Positions 36,507 to 44,790 are shown, counted from the first letter of the stretch. The stretch is DNA of 64,000 nt from Streptomyces sp. HM190 (GCF_009857135.1 NZ_CP047318.1:4836001-4900000), one strand, 5' to 3'. Numbers and translations: made by a program. The notes: generated from the sequence alone by a model not told the origin.

Positions 36507-36754
36507 GCCCTCACCAGCCGGGCCTCGCGCAGGGCGGACAGCAGCGCGGCTACGTCGGTCGTCGCGCGGTCCTCGTCAACCTCGAACTCGGCGCACAGTG
36601 TGCCGATGATCTCCTCGGTCGGACTGCCTTCGAGTAGGGCCGCCAGGATCAGACCGCCGGTCGGGTTGAGTTCCCAGTACTCGCCCGTACCGCCGTTCAG
36701 CAGGACCTTGCCGTAGTCCGTGTCGACCAAGGACACGTCCTCGCGCAATTGCAT
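36503..36754 (-). CDS. lasB1: Lasso RRE protein B1 (PqqD-like)
   Basis: ATG 36754 with AAGGGGAA upstream gives 83 residues. It is a PqqD-like RiPP recognition element: DYGKVLLNGGTGEYWELNPTGGLIL followed by the helical EEIIGTLCAEFEVDEDRATTDVAALL, seen here in separate motifs. It binds the leader YxxPxL motif and delivers it to B2. It lies 14 bp after the cyclase gene and overlaps B2. Confidence 0.93.
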   Translation of the reverse strand: MQLREDVSLVDTDYGKVLLNGGTGEYWELNPTGGLILAALLEGSPTEEIIGTLCAEFEVDEDRATTDVAALLSALREARLVRA

Positions 36755-36768
36755 GGAGATGTTCCCCT

Positions 36769-38565
36769 TCAGATGGTGCGAAGCCAGATCTCGCAGGCGA
36801 GCGTGGCGTCGAGGCCGCCGTGCCGCAGTTCGGGCGACGAGGGCCGGAGGGTGATGTCCACGAGGCGTTCGGCATCGACGAGGCCAGCCTTGGCGAGGTG
36901 CGACTCCCGCCACAGTTCGGCCAACCGCACCCGGTTCTCCCGCAGGCCGTTGGCCGCGTCGACCGATGCCTCGCCCTTGGTGGTACGCCGCAGCAGGGCG
37001 TCGGGTACATGACCGCGCATCGCTGTCTTCAGCAGCGGCTTGAACTCCCAAGGGGTGGTGCGCTCCTCGGAACGTACGGACCAGCACGCCGTGATGACCC
37101 GGTCGTCCAGGAACGGGCTGGCCAACGGCAGTCCGCTGTGCTCTGCCACCTGGTGCAGAACGCGGGTGGCGCGCGTCCCGTGGTGAAGCGTCTGGAGTTC
37201 GTTGTGCAGTGCGTGGGTGGCGCCACGAGGCTCGGCCGTCGCCGCGGCCTCCCGTAGCTTCCTGCGTACGGAGTCGGCGGCGTCGGGTGTGACCCACGTC
37301 GGCAACCGCGGCGGTATGTCCCAGGCGAAGACGTCTGGACTGTGCGGAGCCGGCCGGGGGGCGGTGATCCGGTCGGCGGTGTCCGCCAGCCACTGGCCGT
37401 ACGGCCGCCGGTCGGTGAGCACCGACACCGTCTCCCGCAACGACCAGCGGTTCTGGGCACGGTAACCCCGGATGCTGCGCAGCGCCTTGAGCGGACGGGT
37501 GGTCAGCAGATCCCGGTGATGGGCGGGGTGCCCCCACAGGACGTGGTCGCCGCCCATGCCGGTGAAGTGCAGCCGCGAGCCACGGGCGAGGAGTCCGTCG
37601 TGGCCGACCAGTTGGCGGGGCTGGTCGATGATCGTGGGCAGCGGTTCGTCGACGGGACCGGTGACGTCGAGCAGACCGCTGTAGAACAGCGGGATCTCGT
37701 CGATGCCCAACAGGATGTGTTCCAGGCCGTCGATCTCGGACGCCGCCAGCCGGGCCCAGTGCACGTCGTCGTCACCGATGTCCCGGCTGGGCATGGTGAG
37801 CGCGGGCAGCGGCTCCGCGCTCGCTCGGGCGGCTAGGGCGCAGATGGTGGTGGAGTCCAGGCCGCCGGACAGGTCGCAGCTGACTGTTTCGGCCGCGGCC
37901 ACCCGGAAACGTACGGCGTCGTCGAGTGCCTCGCGCAGCGCCTCGGCACCCTCGACGAGCGGGACATGGTTGTGTGGGGGTTCCCACCAGCGGACCGTCC
38001 CGGTCCTGCCCCGGCCGAACCGGAGGAGGTCGCCGGGAACGACGGCGTGCACACCGCGCCACAGCGGCACGTCACCCAGCGGATGGGGTACGAAGTCCAG
38101 GAGACGAAGGGCGAGCATGTCCTCGTCCAGTGGTGCGTCGAGCAACCGCGCCAGAGTGTCGGCGCGGTTGGCGGACACGGTGACCGCGGCGCCGACGGTG
38201 GCGTGGAACAGGCGGCGCAGCCCGCCGGCCGTGCCGCGGGCGTGGATCTCGCCGTGTGCCTCCACGACGGCGTGGAAGTCGCCGGGCAGGCGCGCGGTCA
38301 GGCGGTCGAGTGCGTCGATGTCCCTCACGTCGGCGATGTGGGCTTCGAGTTCGCGTTGACCGACGGGCGTGTGCCCGATCAGCGCCACGAACAGGCCGTG
38401 TCCGTTGCGGGCTTGGACGGAGGTGAGCCAGTCGCCCAAGATAAACGGGTTTCCGGAGGGGTGGGCGATGGTTCGAGCGGCACGTGTCACCATGCGGGAG
38501 GCCACGGCGAGGGCGGCCTCACAGTCCGGGAACAGCGTGAACCATCCCTCGCCGTGGTCTGTCAT
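36769..38565 (-). CDS. lasC: Lasso cyclase C (asparagine synthetase-like)
   Basis: ATG 38565 encodes 598 residues. The ATP-pyrophosphatase motif SGGLDST begins at residue 233. The N-terminal glutaminase-like half lacks the catalytic Cys at position 2, as in lasso cyclases, which activate the side-chain carboxylate by adenylation and let Gly1 attack it. A C-terminal PLLKTAMRG-type segment is present. It starts four bases after the precursor stop codon, so the two are co-transcribed. Confidence 0.95.
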   Translation of the reverse strand: MTDHGEGWFTLFPDCEAALAVASRMVTRAARTIAHPSGNPFILGDWLTSVQARNGHGLFVALIGHTPVGQRELEAHIADVRDIDALDRLTARLPGDFHAVVEAHGEIHARGTAGGLRRLFHATVGAAVTVSANRADTLARLLDAPLDEDMLALRLLDFVPHPLGDVPLWRGVHAVVPGDLLRFGRGRTGTVRWWEPPHNHVPLVEGAEALREALDDAVRFRVAAAETVSCDLSGGLDSTTICALAARASAEPLPALTMPSRDIGDDDVHWARLAASEIDGLEHILLGIDEIPLFYSGLLDVTGPVDEPLPTIIDQPRQLVGHDGLLARGSRLHFTGMGGDHVLWGHPAHHRDLLTTRPLKALRSIRGYRAQNRWSLRETVSVLTDRRPYGQWLADTADRITAPRPAPHSPDVFAWDIPPRLPTWVTPDAADSVRRKLREAAATAEPRGATHALHNELQTLHHGTRATRVLHQVAEHSGLPLASPFLDDRVITACWSVRSEERTTPWEFKPLLKTAMRGHVPDALLRRTTKGEASVDAANGLRENRVRLAELWRESHLAKAGLVDAERLVDITLRPSSPELRHGGLDATLACEIWLRTI

Positions 38566-38569
38566 CGGA

Positions 38570-38689
38570 CTACAGGCCCAGAGGCAGACGGACCTTGGGC
38601 TCGTGCGGCCCGCGCTTCAGGAATCCGGTGTCCTTGCGGAAGTCGCCGGCCTTGGACAGCGCCGGAACCTCGTAGACCTTCCTGGCCAT
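38570..38689 (-). CDS. lasA: Lasso peptide precursor, core GFLKRGPHEPKVRLPLGL
   Basis: ATG 38689 with GGACAAGGA upstream encodes 39 residues. The leader carries the RRE-binding pattern YxxPxLxxxG (Tyr6, Pro9, Leu11, Gly15) and the conserved penultimate Thr21 in KDT. The predicted 18-residue core begins at Gly22. Its only acidic residue is Glu9 of the core, so the macrolactam must join Gly1 to Glu9 in a nine-residue ring. The core has two Lys, two Arg and one His before or after the ring, making it strongly cationic. It lacks aromatic residues in the tail, so Arg13 or Leu14 may act as plugs. I do not recall a known lasso peptide with this sequence. Confidence 0.95.
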   Translation of the reverse strand: MARKVYEVPALSKAGDFRKDTGFLKRGPHEPKVRLPLGL

Positions 38690-38726
38690 ATTCCTTGTCC
38701 TTTCTCTCACGGGAATTTCTGACGGG

Positions 38727-38758
38727 GCGGCACTCGATTTCGGGAAATCGGGTGCCGC
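38727..38758 (-). promoter_or_regulatory. Hairpin/operator in the lasA 5' leader
   Basis: A 15-bp inverted repeat (38727-38741 with 38744-38758, one G-T position) around two bases lies 38 bp before the lasA start and downstream of the predicted promoter. It could be the GntR operator, an mRNA-stabilising hairpin, or both. Confidence 0.6.
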
Positions 38759-38769
38759 TCACAGAGAAA

Positions 38770-38798
38770 ATCTTGGTCCCACTCCGAGAACCGATCAA
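38770..38798 (-). promoter_or_regulatory. Candidate lasA promoter
   Basis: Read on the minus strand, TTGATC and CAAGAT are separated by exactly 17 bp, 81 bp upstream of the lasA ATG. The 15-bp inverted repeat begins about 12 bp downstream of the -10 hexamer. Confidence 0.5.
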
Positions 38799-39000
38799 GA
38801 AGCAGTCCGGGCCCACCACTTTGGGTGGCCACGCCCGGTCCGCCGTTCGGCGTCCACCGACATGGCTGCCACCAGCGCGAAGACGTGCCGTCCACTCGTG
38901 GGGCGGGTAGACCCGGCGCAGTGGATCGACCTGGCTTTCTTAGGTTCTTCTTCACTCTCCGTATGAGCTTCATTGGCACCACGCCGATCCAGCAGTGGTG

Positions 39001-39447
39001 TCACAGAGTCCGCCGGGCCTGCGGCGAGTGGAGTGGACCGCACTGCGTCCGCCCGTGGCGCGCCACCACGCGAGGCATTCGCTCGATGGCGGAGATGATC
39101 GCGGTGCGTGAAATGCCGGATACATCCGCCAGGTTGACGACCTGCTGGAGTTGTGCGGAGATGTCGTCCATGTTCATCGGATGTGAGGAATGGAGGACGA
39201 CGGGGCCGCGGCCACGGCCGAAATCGATGATTCCCTCGCTCCGCAGCATCCGCAGTGCCCGCAGAACGGTGTTCTTGTTGGCCCCGTATTTCTTGCCGAG
39301 TTGGTCCGCCGGGGGAAGTTGTTCTCCCCGGGCATACAGGCCGGACGCTATGTCTGCTCTGAGTCTCACCTTGATCTGGACATAGAGCGGTGTCGTGGTC
39401 TCACCGCTCTGTCGGCGGACATTCGCGACACCAGACACAGGTAACAT
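39001..39447 (-). CDS. GntR-family regulator with TTA as codon 2
   Basis: ATG 39447 gives 148 residues. A GntR winged HTH occupies about residues 20-86 (IKVRLRADIASGLYARGEQLPP, YGANKNTVLRALRML and a wing with GRGRGPVV). Only about 60 residues follow, as in the short-tailed YtrA-type subgroup. The second codon is TTA, so synthesis should require the bldA leucyl-tRNA. It lies 311 bp upstream of lasA on the same strand, with a palindrome in between, and is the obvious candidate regulator of the lasso operon. Confidence 0.88.
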   Translation of the reverse strand: MLPVSGVANVRRQSGETTTPLYVQIKVRLRADIASGLYARGEQLPPADQLGKKYGANKNTVLRALRMLRSEGIIDFGRGRGPVVLHSSHPMNMDDISAQLQQVVNLADVSGISRTAIISAIERMPRVVARHGRTQCGPLHSPQARRTL

Positions 39448-39741
39448 CCTGCTGTTCCCCCCATAGTTCGGATGTGCTCAAAAAACGCGCCAAGTCGTTG
39501 ACTTGCCGGCGCGGTGATGACCGAGGCAGCCCCGTGGTCCCGGCCTCCGCGTGGTCGGCGCGGGACCGAAATCTGCCTGGTCGGTATTGCGGTCCTCGAT
39601 GGGCCGGTGGGCTGTGCAAGCCGGGAGTCGTGACAACGCTGTCGTGGGGGCCCTGTCCGGATGAGTTTCGTGCCGTCCGGAACGGTGCGCGCGGGGCGAA
39701 CGTGATCAGGGCTAGGTTTGAGCTCGTGTGTTCAGTCACCG
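39448..39741. other. Gap between GntR gene and ISAs1 remnant
   Basis: The 294 bp contain the GntR upstream region, and I see no gene. The base composition becomes ordinary Streptomyces-like toward the remnant. Confidence 0.4.
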
Positions 39742-40023
39742 GCAAACGCGTCGGCGTCCGGTGCGGCGATCAAGTCGCCAGGGCGGTACGGCATCTCATC
39801 GACACCAGGACCGGTAAACGGAGCCGGGAGACGGTCTACGTCATCACCGACCTGACCAGCGGCTCGGTATCCCCCGAACGGATCGCGAAGAACCTGAGGG
39901 CGCACTGGGTGATCGAAAACCCGCTCCACTTGTTCCGGGACACCGCCGCCCGTGAGGACGTCTCCAAGGTCCGTGCTGGTCACGGCCCGGAGAGTACTGG
40001 CTCCTGCGTAACCTCGTTATTCA
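39742..40023 (+). pseudogene. ISAs1-family transposase fragment
   Basis: The plus strand encodes a recognisable C-terminal piece of an ISAs1 transposase: RHLIDTRTGKRSRETVYVI, DLTSGSVSPERIAKNLRAHW and VIENPLHLFRDTAAREDVSK, which includes the catalytic-Glu region. The reading frame shifts near 39996, after which WLLRNLVIH continues in another frame until the TAG at the IS5 junction. The N-terminal two thirds are absent. This is debris of an older element. Confidence 0.78.
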
Positions 40024-40026
40024 CTA

Positions 40027-40969
40027 GGGCGTGTATCGAATGTGCTGGTCACAGCCATTCATTGATGGCCGCTACGAGGACGGTCGCCTCGTAGCGGACC
40101 GCGAGCTTGTCGTACCTCGTGGCCACGGCCCGGTGCCTTTTGAGGCGGTTGATGCCGCACTCGACCGCGTGCCGAGCCTTGTAGTCCTGCGGGTCGAACT
40201 TCGGCGGTCGGCCGCCGCGCGAGCCGCGTTTCTTGCGGTTGCGGGCCTGGTCGGCCTTGTCCGGGATGGTGCAGCGGATCCTGCGCTGCCGCAGGTAAGC
40301 GCGGTTCTTCCGGGAGGCGTACGCCTTGTCGGCGCGCACACGATCGGGCCGGGTGCGCGGCCTGCCTGGGCCAAGACGCGGGACGCGGATCTTGTTCAGG
40401 ACAGGCTCGAACTGCGGGGAGTCGCCCCGCTGGCCGGCCGTGATCACGATGGACATGGGCTTCTGGCCTTGTTCGACGGCCAGGTGCAGCTTGGTGGTCA
40501 GGCCACCGCGCGAGCGGCCGAGGCCGTGGTCGTCGGGCTCGACGCCGACGCCGCCGGGCGGCTCCTTCTGCAGCTCCCCTTTTTCCTTGCCCCGGCGGCG
40601 TGCTGGTGGGCCCGACACACCGTGGAGTCGACGTTGATGTCCCAGGTGATCAGCTCTTTCGCGTCGGCCCGGGCCTGGAGCGCGGTGAAGATCCGATGCC
40701 AGGTGCCGTCCCGCTGCCACCGCCGGAACAAGTCGTACGCCCGGCCCCACGGCCCGTACTCGGCGGGCAGGTCCCGCCACGGAACGCCAGTACGGACCCG
40801 GAACCGTATGCCGTCGATCAGCTGCCGCCTGGCCCACGTCGGCGGCCGTCCGGGCTTCTTGCCCTTCGGCAACAGCGGTTCCAGCACCGCCCATTGCGCG
40901 TCCGTCAGATCTCCACGTGCCACGAAGCAAGATCATCTCACGTTCAAGATCCACTTTCGACACACACCC
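40027..40969 (-). mobile_element. IS5-family element with TA target duplication
   Basis: Terminal inverted repeats begin GGGCGTGTATCGAA on the left and GGGTGTGTGTCGAA on the right. TA is duplicated at 40025-40026 and 40970-40971, as in the IS427 group of IS5. It contains a two-frame transposase on the minus strand and sits in the end of the ISAs1 remnant. Confidence 0.88.
40049..40923 (-). CDS. IS5-family transposase, two frames joined by -1 frameshift
   Basis: The first frame (ATG 40923 to 40498) starts MARGDLTDAQWAVLEPLLP and carries the DUF4096 domain and first catalytic Asp in INVDSTVCRAH. The second frame, ending at 40049, carries DDHGLGRSRGGLTTKLHL, the second Asp in VRADKAYAS and the Glu in VECGINRLKRHRAV. 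The frames overlap at a run of five A followed by four G (about 40580-40590), where a -1 slip from AAA AAG gives the fused protein. This programmed frameshift is usual in the group, so the element need not be dead. Confidence 0.85.
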
Positions 40970-40972
40970 TAG

Positions 40973-42370
40973 TACTGCAACGGTGCTTGTGCTGATTGCT
41001 GACCAGTTCAGGGACTGTGTCCGCGTCGCTTGTAGTGACTGATGCGGGCCTGGTGCTGGCGTCGTCGTCTCCAGGTCGACCAGTGCAGGATGTGATCGAC
41101 CGGGGTGGGCCGGCGGTTGGTGAGTCGGGTGATCAGGCGTCTGATCTCGGCGAGGCTGAGGTGGATGAGCTGGGAGGATCCGTTTCTGCTTTCTCCGCGT
41201 CCAGCTGGCGGGCCCGCAGGACGGTCAGGCAGGCGTGGGCGGCCATGGCCAGGGTCATGTGGCGGTGCCAGCCGGGATAGCGGCGGACCTGGTAGTCGTC
41301 CAGGCCGCATTCCTGCTTCGCGGCCTGGAAGCATTCCTCGACCGCCCAGCGGCTGCCCGCGATGCGGATCAGCTGATCCAGGGTGGTGCCGGCGGGGCAG
41401 TAGGCGATGTAGTAGGAGATCTCCTCGGGCCTGCTCACGCTGCGGCGGGCCAGCACCCAGTGCCGGCGGTCGGCGCGGTGCCAGGGCCGCACCTCGACGC
41501 GGGCCCAGTCGTAGATCCGCCGGCCGTGGGCCCCTTCACCGCAGGAACGGCGTTTCCACTTCTGCCTCGGCAGGCCGGGAAACAGGTCGTGGACGGGGTG
41601 GTCGAGTGCCCATCGGGTGACGACGGTGTCGTGCCGGGTGGTGGCCATGACGTGGAAGACGTCCGCCTGCTCGAGTTCGTAGCGCCAGCCCTTGCTGAAG
41701 CCGTAGGCGGCGTCCGCTGTCACCCAGCCGAACGGGATCTTCTCGGCGATCGCGCGGCGGACCATCGCCTTGGCCATGGCCACCTTCGTGGCGAAGCCGA
41801 CCGTGTCGTCGATGCCCGCCCGACGGCAGCGGTCCCGGTCGTCCGTCCAGGAGGTGGGCAGATACAACCTGCGGTCGATCAGGGTGCGTCCGCGGCTCGT
41901 GGCGTAGGCGAGGAACACGCCGATCTGGCTGTTCTCGGTGCGTCCGGCGGTGCCGGAGTACTGCCGCTGGACGCCGGCCGAGCGGATGCCCTTCTTCAGG
42001 AACCCGGTGTCATCGACGATCAGGACGGCATCCGGGTCTCCGAGGTGTTCCACGATGTAGTCGCGCACGTCCTCCAGGACCTCGTCGGCGTCCCACTCGA
42101 TCCGGTTCAGCAGCCGCTGAATGCGGTCGGGACCCGCATGCCCGGCCTCTTCCGCAAGCGTCCAGCCGTTCTTCCGCTCCAGCGGCGCGATCAGCCCTCG
42201 CATGTACGCCAAAGCGGATTGCCGTGGCTCCTCCCGGTTGAACCGGTGCACGAACCGCTCATGCAGAGTGCTCAGTTCACCCGCCCACAGCCTGACATCA
42301 GCAAGGTCCCCACCCATGACCACACCAACGAACAAGCTGGCCAACAGTCACGGCAAACACCGTTGCAGTA
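40973..42370 (-). mobile_element. IS701-family element inserted in CTAG at the IS5 end
   Basis: Inverted ends start TACTGCAACGGTG on both sides. CTAG is duplicated at 40969-40972 and 42371-42374, the target known for IS701. The C of that CTAG is the last base of the IS5 element, so this insertion is the younger one. Confidence 0.92.
41133..42317 (-). CDS. IS701-family transposase
   Basis: ATG 42317 gives 394 residues, MGGDLADVRLWAGEL onward. It contains the DDE_5 core with VLIVDDTGFLKKGIRSAGVQRQY, a second Asp in VTADAAYGFSKGW and the Glu in WAVEECFQAAKQECGLDDYQV. The frame is uninterrupted, so it is likely active. In-frame alternatives upstream, up to 42344, lack support. Confidence 0.93.
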   Translation of the reverse strand: MGGDLADVRLWAGELSTLHERFVHRFNREEPRQSALAYMRGLIAPLERKNGWTLAEEAGHAGPDRIQRLLNRIEWDADEVLEDVRDYIVEHLGDPDAVLIVDDTGFLKKGIRSAGVQRQYSGTAGRTENSQIGVFLAYATSRGRTLIDRRLYLPTSWTDDRDRCRRAGIDDTVGFATKVAMAKAMVRRAIAEKIPFGWVTADAAYGFSKGWRYELEQADVFHVMATTRHDTVVTRWALDHPVHDLFPGLPRQKWKRRSCGEGAHGRRIYDWARVEVRPWHRADRRHWVLARRSVSRPEEISYYIAYCPAGTTLDQLIRIAGSRWAVEECFQAAKQECGLDDYQVRRYPGWHRHMTLAMAAHACLTVLRARQLDAEKAETDPPSSSTSASPRSDA

Positions 42371-42376
42371 CTAGCG

Positions 42377-43633
42377 GTGAACGAATTCATCGCGCGGGTG
42401 GCACCGTTGCAGGCCTACCTGTACATGAAAGACGTGTCGGGTCCGGATTACGCGGCCGGGCGTCGGCTGTTCGTCAGCGCCGTCTATCAGCACGGGACCG
42501 AGCGCAGCGCTCACTCGGCGTTCGGCTACCACCTGGGGATGACCATGGCTCAGTGGGCGTGTGTCGGCATGTCTGGTCTGGGAAGTACGCGGCACATCGA
42601 GGCCGGCGGCCCCAACGGGAACCAGGGGTTCCTGGACGCGAGTCTCCGGCTGCCGGATCTATGGGGCACGCATCCGAGTCCGCGGCTTCCCTGGCTCGTC
42701 GAAGCCAAAGCCGGCCGCCACCTCGGCAAGGGGCGTCTGAAGGACGGCAAGGTGCAGCTGAACGGCGGCAGTGACCTCATGACCGTCCCCCACCGGCAGG
42801 TACTGTGCGGCACCTCCTTGCCAGCCCGGAAGAGGTGGGAGGACGACTACCTGTTCATGACGATAGACACCACGTCGATCACACCGCCGCCTCCTGATGG
42901 CGGCAGCGTGCTCCCCCCGCTCGGACCGCCGCCGGACGGGGCTGAGGACCACATTGCGGAAGATGTGGAGGCGCTGCTGGCAGTGGCCCGGTCACAGTTG
43001 ATGGCCTACCAGGCAATCGCCTTCGGAGCGGTGGAAGATCTCCGCCTCATCCCCGTCAGCAAGGCGCGCTCCGCACGGCTGCGGCATCGCACGGGTTCGC
43101 TAACTCCCGTGGAGCATGACGAGCCAACCCGGCAGATTCGGTCCCGACTGCGCTCGGAATCCGTGACCGGCGAGGCCGCGCTGCGATCACACGGGGATGC
43201 CAGCGACTTTATCGCGGCCCGTCTTCCTGGGACTGGCCTCCATCTGGGCATGTCCCGACGACTCTTCGCCGCGTGCGCCGCCCTGCACCAGGCGCAGTCC
43301 GAGATGCCCGTGAATGAGCCCCTGTTCCTGCCCGACCTTGTCAGGCCGCATCACAGCGTCGATGACGAGGAGCGCGAGGAGTACAGCCGGGCCACCCGCC
43401 GTGCCTACTACGAGCAGGAGGCAGAGCGCGGCCCCCGCCTGCGCGCAGATGTCCGCCGCGGATTCGCGCAGGCTGAGGCATGGTCCTGGAGCGATCTTCT
43501 CTCGGGGCATCAGGTTGAGGTGTCCCTGGAGGACTCGGAGGAGAGCGGGCTCCTGGAGGGAGTGACTGCCGAAACGTACCTCGCGATCGAACACAGCGAG
43601 CCGGTGCTGGCCAGTGCCCGCGAGCGTCGGTAG
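42377..43633 (+). CDS. Hypothetical protein with PD-(D/E)xK-like motif
   Basis: GTG 42377, three bases after the IS701 target duplication, gives 418 residues, and an upstream stop in the ancestral sequence rules out a longer frame. Pro93-Asp94 followed 15 residues later by Glu109-Ala-Lys111 (PWLVEAKAG) fits the PD-(D/E)xK nuclease signature. A Pro-rich linker lies near 170-190, and the C-terminal half is helical and charged. No ribosome-binding site is present now, because the insertions removed native upstream DNA, so expression may be lost. I do not recognise the family. It is the last gene before the att junction, a place where cargo such as defence genes is often found. Confidence 0.65.
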   Translation: MNEFIARVAPLQAYLYMKDVSGPDYAAGRRLFVSAVYQHGTERSAHSAFGYHLGMTMAQWACVGMSGLGSTRHIEAGGPNGNQGFLDASLRLPDLWGTHPSPRLPWLVEAKAGRHLGKGRLKDGKVQLNGGSDLMTVPHRQVLCGTSLPARKRWEDDYLFMTIDTTSITPPPPDGGSVLPPLGPPPDGAEDHIAEDVEALLAVARSQLMAYQAIAFGAVEDLRLIPVSKARSARLRHRTGSLTPVEHDEPTRQIRSRLRSESVTGEAALRSHGDASDFIAARLPGTGLHLGMSRRLFAACAALHQAQSEMPVNEPLFLPDLVRPHHSVDDEEREEYSRATRRAYYEQEAERGPRLRADVRRGFAQAEAWSWSDLLSGHQVEVSLEDSEESGLLEGVTAETYLAIEHSEPVLASARERR

Positions 43634-43967
43634 GCGCAAACACCTACTGTGTGGCGGGCGCGCGATCGCGAAGAAAGCCCGTTCGATCCCGGGGGCTTCA
43701 TGGGACGCGATCGGGATGACGAGTGGAGCCAATCACGGGGTGGCATACGATTGGCTGCGGGATTTGCGCCGTCTGTGAGAAGGCGACAACCCCGGTGCTC
43801 CGGCTATTTGCCACCCGAGGTGCCCTTCTCGGTGGCCAGCTGGTGGCCGGACGCCTTCGGACGACGTAATACGAGGTAGCACAGACCAACCAGCCGGACG
43901 TGTTGTGATCAGGCAAGACGTCACCCAGAAGCACGACCCGGCACCAGGCAACACGATCACTCACGGT
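43634..43967. repeat. Right arm of element A: 183-bp block homologous to element B right arm, with paired repeats
   Basis: No gene is seen in these 334 bp. From 43785 to the core, the 183 bp align without net gaps to 56222-56404 at roughly three quarters identity by eye. Inside it GGTGGCCA at 43831-43838 and GGTGGCCG at 43842-43849 repeat with an 11-bp period, 137 bp before the core. These fit integrase arm-binding sites of the P arm. Confidence 0.75.
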
Positions 43968-44010
43968 CTCGTAATGCGTAGGTCTCGGGTTCGAATCCCG
44001 AAGGCGGCTC
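43968..44010 (+). repeat. att core copy 2 (junction of elements A and B)
   Basis: Exact 43-bp copy of the tRNA-Thr 3' end. It is preceded by P-arm-type repeats and followed by P'-arm-type repeats, so the junction reconstitutes a whole attP-like site between two tandem elements. Only the tRNA 3' part is present, so it encodes no functional tRNA. Confidence 0.93.
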
Positions 44011-44019
44011 CATGGGGAA

Positions 44020-44050
44020 CCCCGGGTCAATCCTTTGACCTGGGGTTTTC
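44020..44050 (+). terminator. Hairpin after att copy 2
   Basis: An 11-bp stem with one G-U pair, a TCCT loop and a TTTTC tail. It is homologous to the terminator after the real tRNA. Confidence 0.7.
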
Positions 44051-44790
44051 TGTTTTCGTTGACCTTGGATATCCGGCGAATCGGGCACTGTTGGTCTGCG
44101 CATCGAAATGCGTAGGTCGCCGGTTCACTGGTTGTGTCCGATTTTCGGTGCGCCGCTGTGACCTGCGATTTCATGGTCCTGAGGGCTCCTGTATCGAGTT
44201 TCGGAGTGATCGCCGGTGGCCATCCGGTGGCCATTTGTGCAGCGTGCGTGCAGGGGGCGCTCGATCTCGGCCCTGCGGATGCTGTCCCAGGTGCTCCCTC
44301 ATTTGTGTGGTCTGCACAGTGGAGAGGCGTGCCTTGGAGTCCTCGGTGCCGGTGTGAAGTGGCCCGATCTCAGGTCGCGTTACCTCTCGTGCGGCACCGT
44401 TGTGGCCCTGCTCCCCCAATCAGGCACCGTCCCAAGATCTGCACCTGATGGCATTCGACTCAAGGGTGGGTTGACCATCGCCACCCGTAACCATGCGTTA
44501 CGGCATGTGGGCTGACGCTTGGCCTGTTCTTGCTGTGCCGTGTTGCCTGTCTCTCGTGAGCGTAGTTGAAGGTTAAGGAGCTCATCGAGGCGGTGCGGCC
44601 CTGCTGTGGCTGTAGGGGAGTTTGCTCAAGCAGTCGTTGAAGAGTGGCATGTTCTGTGCGTTTGACCTTCGTTCGCGTGCGGAGCGTGAAGATGTGCGGC
44701 GTTCAGAGATTTGCCTGAATGGCCGATGATCGCCTGCTGTCGTCCCAGTTCAGAGATGGCCCGACAGTCATACTTGTGATGCGCCTCACA

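Noticed and set aside
36503..37537. 344-residue minus frame ending at the B1 stop
   Set aside because: Only its last 83 codons, from ATG 36754, are real (the RRE protein). The upstream part is a shadow of the cyclase gene.
38562..38819. 85-residue minus frame over lasA
   Set aside because: It is in a different frame from the true 39-residue precursor and lacks RiPP leader features.
43968..44010. Second and third tRNA-Thr genes
   Set aside because: Only the 3' half is present at 43968 and 56405. The acceptor 5' strand and D-arm are missing, so they are att copies and not tRNA genes.
44134..44448. 104-residue plus frame after att copy 2
   Set aside because: No ribosome-binding site, Streptomyces codon bias absent, and it spans the P'-arm repeats.
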